Made by a program: the position numbers and the translations under genes
The notes under the pieces: model-generated
Told to the model about the DNA's origin: nothing
Database searches by the model: none
The model's input: the letters and a program-made list of their open reading frames with translations, nothing else
Assembly (NCBI RefSeq): GCF_004522215.1
Contig: NZ_SDLR01000003.1
Location: 953,246-1,017,245, forward strand
Reading direction: 5' to 3'
Source of the DNA: Ammoniphilus sp. YIM 78166
Lineage (GTDB): Bacteria > Bacillota > Bacilli > Aneurinibacillales > RAOX-1
DNA: 64,000 bases
Part shown: one piece after another, positions 59,961 to 64,000 of the stretch
Layout of the letters: every line of letters starts with the position of its first letter
Numbering within the stretch: the stretch's first letter is position 1

Positions 59961-60881
59961 CTAATCCTTCACTTTATTTCGCAGTACTCCTAGTCCTGTA
60001 ATCTCTAACTCGACCTCATCACCGGGTTCAAGCCAAGGATGCACCTCCGTCCCCAGTTCAAGGATGCAGCCAGTTCCTACTGTACCGGAGCCTATAATAT
60101 CCCCGGGGTAAAGTGTCGCATCTTCCGAAGCGCGTTCTATCATTTGTCCAAACGTATAGTAGATATCTTTAAAGTTTCCGATCGACAACAGCTCACCATT
60201 CACTCTTGCCTTCATAGTCAGATCATAGCGATCACCGAAACGATAAGGCTCTAGTTCATCTTTACTAACTAAATAGGGTCCAATGGAAGTAGCAAAATCT
60301 TTTCCCTTGGCTGGTCCCAAACCCACCGCTACCTCTTGTCTTTGTATATCACGCGCACTCCAATCATTGAGAATCGTAAATCCAAAGATATAAGAATCAG
60401 CTGCTGCTGCTTTAATATCTCGTCCTTGCTTGCCTATCACACAAGCCAACTCTAGCTCATAATCTAGCCATTGGCACTTTTTTGGACGAAAAACTGGGGT
60501 GTCAGGGCCGATAATCGCATGATGGTTGGTGAAATAGAAAGTGGGAATTTCATACCATTCAGAAGGAACAGTTAGTCCCCTTTTCTCCCTAGCAGTTTTC
60601 ACATGCTGCTCGAAGGCATAGAAATCCCGGACACTTGGAGGGTTTGGAATCGGTGCGCAAAGCATGGTTTCGTCTAGCGGATAAAAACTCGTTTTTTCTT
60701 CCTTGGACCACTCTACCATTTGTTTGAAGATCGGTTCATAGGTGTCTAGCCCCTTAAGCACTTCGAGCATGGTAGAGGGCAGTTGTCCTCTACTGGCCTT
60801 TTCAGCATCAAAAACCAAATTCCCTTCAACATAGCCCGCTCTCTGTTGTCCATTTGGATCCATAAAAGTAACCCATTTCAT
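59961..60881 (-). CDS. Fumarylacetoacetate hydrolase family protein
   Basis: A 306-residue FAH-fold hydrolase. It has RDFYAFEQHVKTAREKRGL, the metal-binding DYELELACVIGKQGRDI (Glu, Glu, Asp), FTILNDWSARDIQRQEVAVG, and the end GTVGTGCILELG. In this operon it should split fumarylacetoacetate to fumarate and acetoacetate. It may have to accept maleylacetoacetate directly, since no isomerase gene is present. The ATG at 60881 follows AGGGGAGGAA; the frame is open to 60947 without a ribosome site. Confidence 0.88.
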   Translation of the reverse strand: MKWVTFMDPNGQQRAGYVEGNLVFDAEKASRGQLPSTMLEVLKGLDTYEPIFKQMVEWSKEEKTSFYPLDETMLCAPIPNPPSVRDFYAFEQHVKTAREKRGLTVPSEWYEIPTFYFTNHHAIIGPDTPVFRPKKCQWLDYELELACVIGKQGRDIKAAAADSYIFGFTILNDWSARDIQRQEVAVGLGPAKGKDFATSIGPYLVSKDELEPYRFGDRYDLTMKARVNGELLSIGNFKDIYYTFGQMIERASEDATLYPGDIIGSGTVGTGCILELGTEVHPWLEPGDEVELEITGLGVLRNKVKD

Positions 60882-60915
60882 TGTCGTTCCTCCCCTTGCT
60901 TTGGAAGCGCTCCCC

Positions 60916-61536
60916 TTAGGAAAGCTGCTTTCTTCTCTCCAGTACAAACGTATCGGCAGCAGCTCGTGTATAGGATTGACCTGCTAAGCGGCCGATGGGC
61001 TGCAACATCTCGGTATTAATCCTTCCCTCTCGATACAACTGGTCTTGGACATGAACCATTACCACTTGGCCTATCACTAGACTGCCTGATCCCGGATGCT
61101 CACCGAAGTGAAGAACCTCCCGAAGCACACATTCCAGTTGGACGTCGCTTTCTTTCACTCGAGGAGGAAGAACGATATCACTTGAGATCTTGGACAGCTT
61201 AACTTTTTCAAATTCATCGGTATCTGGAGGATAATCTACGGAACAATCATTCATTTCATTGACGATTTTTTCTCCAACAATATTAATCACAAATTCCTTG
61301 GTTTCTTCTATATTTCTTAAGGTATCTTTTTTCTCTCCATCTGTTCCCTTTCGCATGGGGGCAAAACAGACCAAAAACGGGTCGGCGCATATCCCTGTAA
61401 AAAAACTGAAAGGAGCCAAGTTGGCTGCTCCATCCTTGCTTAGCGTGGAGACAAAGGCGATCGGTCTCGGAAGAATGGAGCCGATTAGTAGCTTATAAGC
61501 GTCTTTCCACTCTAGAGAGCTGGGTTCAACCTTCAT
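60916..61536 (-). CDS. Flavin reductase family protein
   Basis: A 206-residue FMN-binding split-barrel protein. It has YKLLIGSILPRPIAFVSTLS, NLAPFSFFTGICADPFLVCF, and SGSLVIGQVVMVHVQDQLYR. Such proteins supply reduced flavin to a monooxygenase, or bind FMN themselves. A role in this pathway is not obvious; 4-hydroxyphenylacetate-type hydroxylation by an oxygenase elsewhere is one idea. It overlaps the aminotransferase gene by 11 bp; a GTG six bases upstream is an alternative start. Confidence 0.85.
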   Translation of the reverse strand: MKVEPSSLEWKDAYKLLIGSILPRPIAFVSTLSKDGAANLAPFSFFTGICADPFLVCFAPMRKGTDGEKKDTLRNIEETKEFVINIVGEKIVNEMNDCSVDYPPDTDEFEKVKLSKISSDIVLPPRVKESDVQLECVLREVLHFGEHPGSGSLVIGQVVMVHVQDQLYREGRINTEMLQPIGRLAGQSYTRAAADTFVLERRKQLS

Positions 61537-62641
61537 CTTCACTCACCAGCGCTTCCTTAAATGCCTCAATGAAGGCTTGATTTTCCTCTGGAGTCCCTAT
61601 GGATACGCGAATGGTTTGTGGATAACCAAGCAAGCCACCCGAACGTACAATAATGCCTTGTTTAAGTAGAGAAGCGAATACTTCATCGCCTGGCCGATCT
61701 AGCAAAATCATGACAAAATTACCCTGAGAGGGATAGATGGAGAAGCCTAACTTTGCCACTTCTTCTTCTAAGTACCGTCTTCCTTCTGCATTCTTCTGCT
61801 TACAGTCCTCCACGAATTGGGAATCATCTAACGACGCGATAGCAGCAGATTGCGCGAGTCGGTTGGTATTAAACGGTTCCTTTACTTTCATAAGCTCTTT
61901 TACAATCGACGGATGCATTACACCGTACCCTATTCGTAGAGCAGCCAATCCATAAATCTTGGAAAAGGTACGCAACACAATTAAATTAGGGTGTGAGAGC
62001 AACAACGGAAGGGTTTCTAAATAATCCTCATCGGTTACATATTCGTAGTATGCTTCATCTACGATGAGCAGAATATGTGAAGGTACTTTTTCAATAAATG
62101 CTGCTAGAGCTTTTTTACCCACAATCGTACCAGTAGGATTGTTTGGATTGCATACAAATATCATTCGTGTTTGTTCGGTAATGGCTGCAAGCATTCCAGT
62201 AAGATCATGAACGCCGTCGATTAAAGGAATATGAACCGATTTGCCCCCTTCAATTTGAACATTCGTTTTATATCGTGGGAAGGTAACATCTGCCATAATG
62301 ACTTCATCCCCTGGTCGAATATATCTGCGAGTTAGAAGACGAATCAGTTCGTCCGATCCATTGCCCACGATAAGGGAATCCTGAGGAACATGTAAGTAAT
62401 GTGCAAGCTTCTCTGTCAAGAGAGGGGCCGTTCCTTCAGGATAAGAGTTGGTTTGCAACATTTCACGAAGCATGGTTTCCTTGGCCAAGGCAGAAAACCC
62501 AAAAGGGTTTTCATTCGAGGCCAGCTTAATGATTTTCTCTAACCCAAACTCACGCTTTACTTCTTCAATCGGCTTACCAGGTACATAGACATTAAGAGAT
62601 TCAATTTGTTTTCTTGTTGGTATTTTTTCCATGAGATTCAT
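61526..62641 (-). CDS. hisC: Histidinol-phosphate/aromatic aminotransferase (HisC type)
   Basis: A 371-residue class I/II PLP aminotransferase. KIIKLASNENPFGFSALAKE, FVCNPNNPTGTIVGKKAL, VDEAYYEYV and the Schiff-base lysine in RTFSKIYGLAALRIGYG are the HisC hallmarks. HisC-type enzymes of Bacillales also transaminate tyrosine and phenylalanine. Lying directly after hppD (one-base overlap, TAATG) it likely makes 4-hydroxyphenylpyruvate from tyrosine. That role is inferred from position; a histidine-biosynthetic enzyme is the alternative. Confidence 0.88.
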   Translation of the reverse strand: MNLMEKIPTRKQIESLNVYVPGKPIEEVKREFGLEKIIKLASNENPFGFSALAKETMLREMLQTNSYPEGTAPLLTEKLAHYLHVPQDSLIVGNGSDELIRLLTRRYIRPGDEVIMADVTFPRYKTNVQIEGGKSVHIPLIDGVHDLTGMLAAITEQTRMIFVCNPNNPTGTIVGKKALAAFIEKVPSHILLIVDEAYYEYVTDEDYLETLPLLLSHPNLIVLRTFSKIYGLAALRIGYGVMHPSIVKELMKVKEPFNTNRLAQSAAIASLDDSQFVEDCKQKNAEGRRYLEEEVAKLGFSIYPSQGNFVMILLDRPGDEVFASLLKQGIIVRSGGLLGYPQTIRVSIGTPEENQAFIEAFKEALVSEDEG

Positions 62642-63753
62642 TACAGGTTACCTCTTCGCTCTTGTTCACGCTCAATAGATTCGAATAATGCCTTGAAATT
62701 GCCTTCCCCGAACCCTCTTGCCCCTTTTCGTTGAATAATCTCAATGAAAAGTGTAGGTCTATCCACAATCGGCTTGGTAAAGATCTGCAAGAGGTACCCT
62801 TCATCATCACGATCGACAAGGATCTTTAATTCACGTAATCTCTCTACATCTTCATCAATCTTGCCTACGCGCTCATTAAGCATGTCATAATAGCTATCTG
62901 GTGTGGCAAGGAACTCTACACCGTTTGCGCGTAAGGAAGTAACGGTTTTAACAATATCATTCGTAAGCAGGGCTAAGTGCTGTACACCTGCACCGTTATA
63001 ATAATCAAGATATTCCTGAATTTGAGACTTTCTTTTTCCTTCTGCAGGTTCGTTGATGGGGAATTTAATTCTCGCCCCATTCGTCATGACCTTAGACATT
63101 AGAGCTGAATACTCTGTGCTGATGTCTTCATCGTCAAAGTGGATCATCGCCTTAAAACCCATGACATTCTCATAGTAAGAAACCCATTCCTCCATACTTT
63201 CTACGTTCCCTACGACATGATCAATTCCAATGAGGCCTGTAGATTGGTAAGGAACGGTTGTTTCAATGGCTTGAAAGCCTGGCATAAACAATCCTTTGTA
63301 GTCTTGGCGTTCGATAAGGGTATGTATGGTATCTCCATAAGTTCCAATGATGGCTTTTTTTACTGTTCCATGTTCATCTGCCAATGTATGCGGTTCCATA
63401 ATTCCTATAGCTCCGCGAGAAATCGCCCCTTTGTAAGCCTTCTCAACATCATCCACTCGAAGCGCTACATCCTTGACTCCATCCCCGTGCTTCAAAACAA
63501 ATTCCGCTACTGGATGCTTATCACTCAGTGTCCCACTGATCACAAAACGAATGCGACTCTGCTCTAATACGTAGGAAACCTTATTTCGTTCACCTGTTTC
63601 CAAACCAGAGTAAGCAACAGGCTTAAATCCAAAGGCTGTGGCATAGAAGTGGGCGGCTTGCTTGGCATTGCCTACATAGAACTCAACGTAATCGACTTCT
63701 TGAACGGGGAAAAGATCTTGGGTGCTTGCTTTCATCAATTCTTGTTCTTTCAT
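62641..63753 (-). CDS. hppD: 4-hydroxyphenylpyruvate dioxygenase
   Basis: A 370-residue non-haem iron dioxygenase that turns 4-hydroxyphenylpyruvate into homogentisate. Two VOC domains are seen (about 15-150 and 170-340). Iron ligands are the His in GLIGIDHVVGN (about 178), the His in GVQHLALLT (about 256) and the Glu in TLFIEIIQRKGARGFGEGNF (about 336), a stretch diagnostic for HPPD. It is the first gene of the operon. GGAGGAATATAGG lies before the ATG. Confidence 0.95.
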   Translation of the reverse strand: MKEQELMKASTQDLFPVQEVDYVEFYVGNAKQAAHFYATAFGFKPVAYSGLETGERNKVSYVLEQSRIRFVISGTLSDKHPVAEFVLKHGDGVKDVALRVDDVEKAYKGAISRGAIGIMEPHTLADEHGTVKKAIIGTYGDTIHTLIERQDYKGLFMPGFQAIETTVPYQSTGLIGIDHVVGNVESMEEWVSYYENVMGFKAMIHFDDEDISTEYSALMSKVMTNGARIKFPINEPAEGKRKSQIQEYLDYYNGAGVQHLALLTNDIVKTVTSLRANGVEFLATPDSYYDMLNERVGKIDEDVERLRELKILVDRDDEGYLLQIFTKPIVDRPTLFIEIIQRKGARGFGEGNFKALFESIEREQERRGNL

Positions 63754-64000
63754 CCTATATTCCTCCTAAAGCTGTATATTTATCAATTATTAATTATGGT
63801 CATCATTAGTATAGTTCAAATAGTAAAAATTGAGCAAATATGTACAGTAAAGGAGTTTTGCATATCAGTAGCAATGCTTTAGTGTAATAAAAATATTGGT
63901 TATTTTGTTGATCAACAATACAATTGTAAAGGGAACAAAGAAAAACCGATCCCATAACTTGAGAGGGCACTGAAAAAGTACCATTTATACAATAAGGGAT
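63754..64000. promoter_or_regulatory. Region upstream of hppD with palindromic operator candidate
   Basis: No gene is seen. TTGTTGATCAACAA at 63905-63918 is a perfect 14-bp palindrome, about 150 bp upstream of hppD, and ACAATTGT follows at 63921. Either this operon or a gene beyond the window edge could be the target. Confidence 0.45.

Overview
The window looks like chromosomal DNA of a spore-forming member of the Bacillales, most like the Brevibacillus / Ammoniphilus / Aneurinibacillus side of the order. The grounds are family recognition only: the xpaC-telA pair, a YeeI-type YebC protein, a BA_5709-type CxxH/CxxC peptide, a SleB-type cell-wall hydrolase, a HemY-type porphyrinogen oxidase, strong GGAGG ribosome binding sites and many TTG/GTG starts. 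No rRNA, tRNA or CRISPR array was seen. Species is not claimed.

Layout. 1-9 kb: end of an ECF-type uptake operon (S component plus DUF4430 lipoprotein), a MurF-type ligase, a cell-wall hydrolase, xpaC-telA, aspartase, a SIMPL protein, a tiny CxxH/CxxC protein and an EamA exporter. 9.0-9.7 kb is non-coding and holds a cluster of palindromic ATAACCGG repeats. 9.8-16.1 kb: glycosyltransferase and UDP-glucose dehydrogenase, a polyphosphate kinase gene broken by two in-frame TAA codons, a PAP2 phosphatase and a YfhP-type membrane protein. 16.4-22 kb: a 1502-residue P-type ATPase (dead-looking front half, intact rear half) with three small satellite proteins. 22.5-26 kb: a plasmid-like module of Rep-like initiator, ten iterons, a three-hairpin structured element and an unrecognised 497-residue protein. 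26-45 kb: housekeeping and transport genes, including a methionine gamma-lyase-like enzyme, OppA, signal peptidase I, an allantoinase-type hydrolase, paired fluoride channels, a stand-alone HEPN protein of the Csm6 6H type, a histidine kinase and a SulP-ArsR operon. 45-51 kb: HemY, a cytochrome P450, an old-yellow-enzyme reductase, thioredoxin and an Rrf2 regulator.

51-64 kb is a coherent block on the minus strand. hppD, hisC-type aminotransferase, flavin reductase, fumarylacetoacetase-family hydrolase and hmgA form a tyrosine/homogentisate degradation operon. Next come a TrpXYZ-type ABC transporter and a complete 2-oxoacid dehydrogenase complex (E1 alpha, E1 beta, E2, E3). Together they suggest aromatic amino-acid import and breakdown feeding central metabolism; the joint role is an inference from order and direction.

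A short repeat containing GTGACAGGCAC occurs three times (5.3, 31.4 and 40.3 kb). One copy supplies the last codons and stop of the OppA gene. The best candidates for something little described are the Rep/iteron/hairpin module, the stand-alone HEPN protein, the tandem ATPase locus and the doubly interrupted ppk1.
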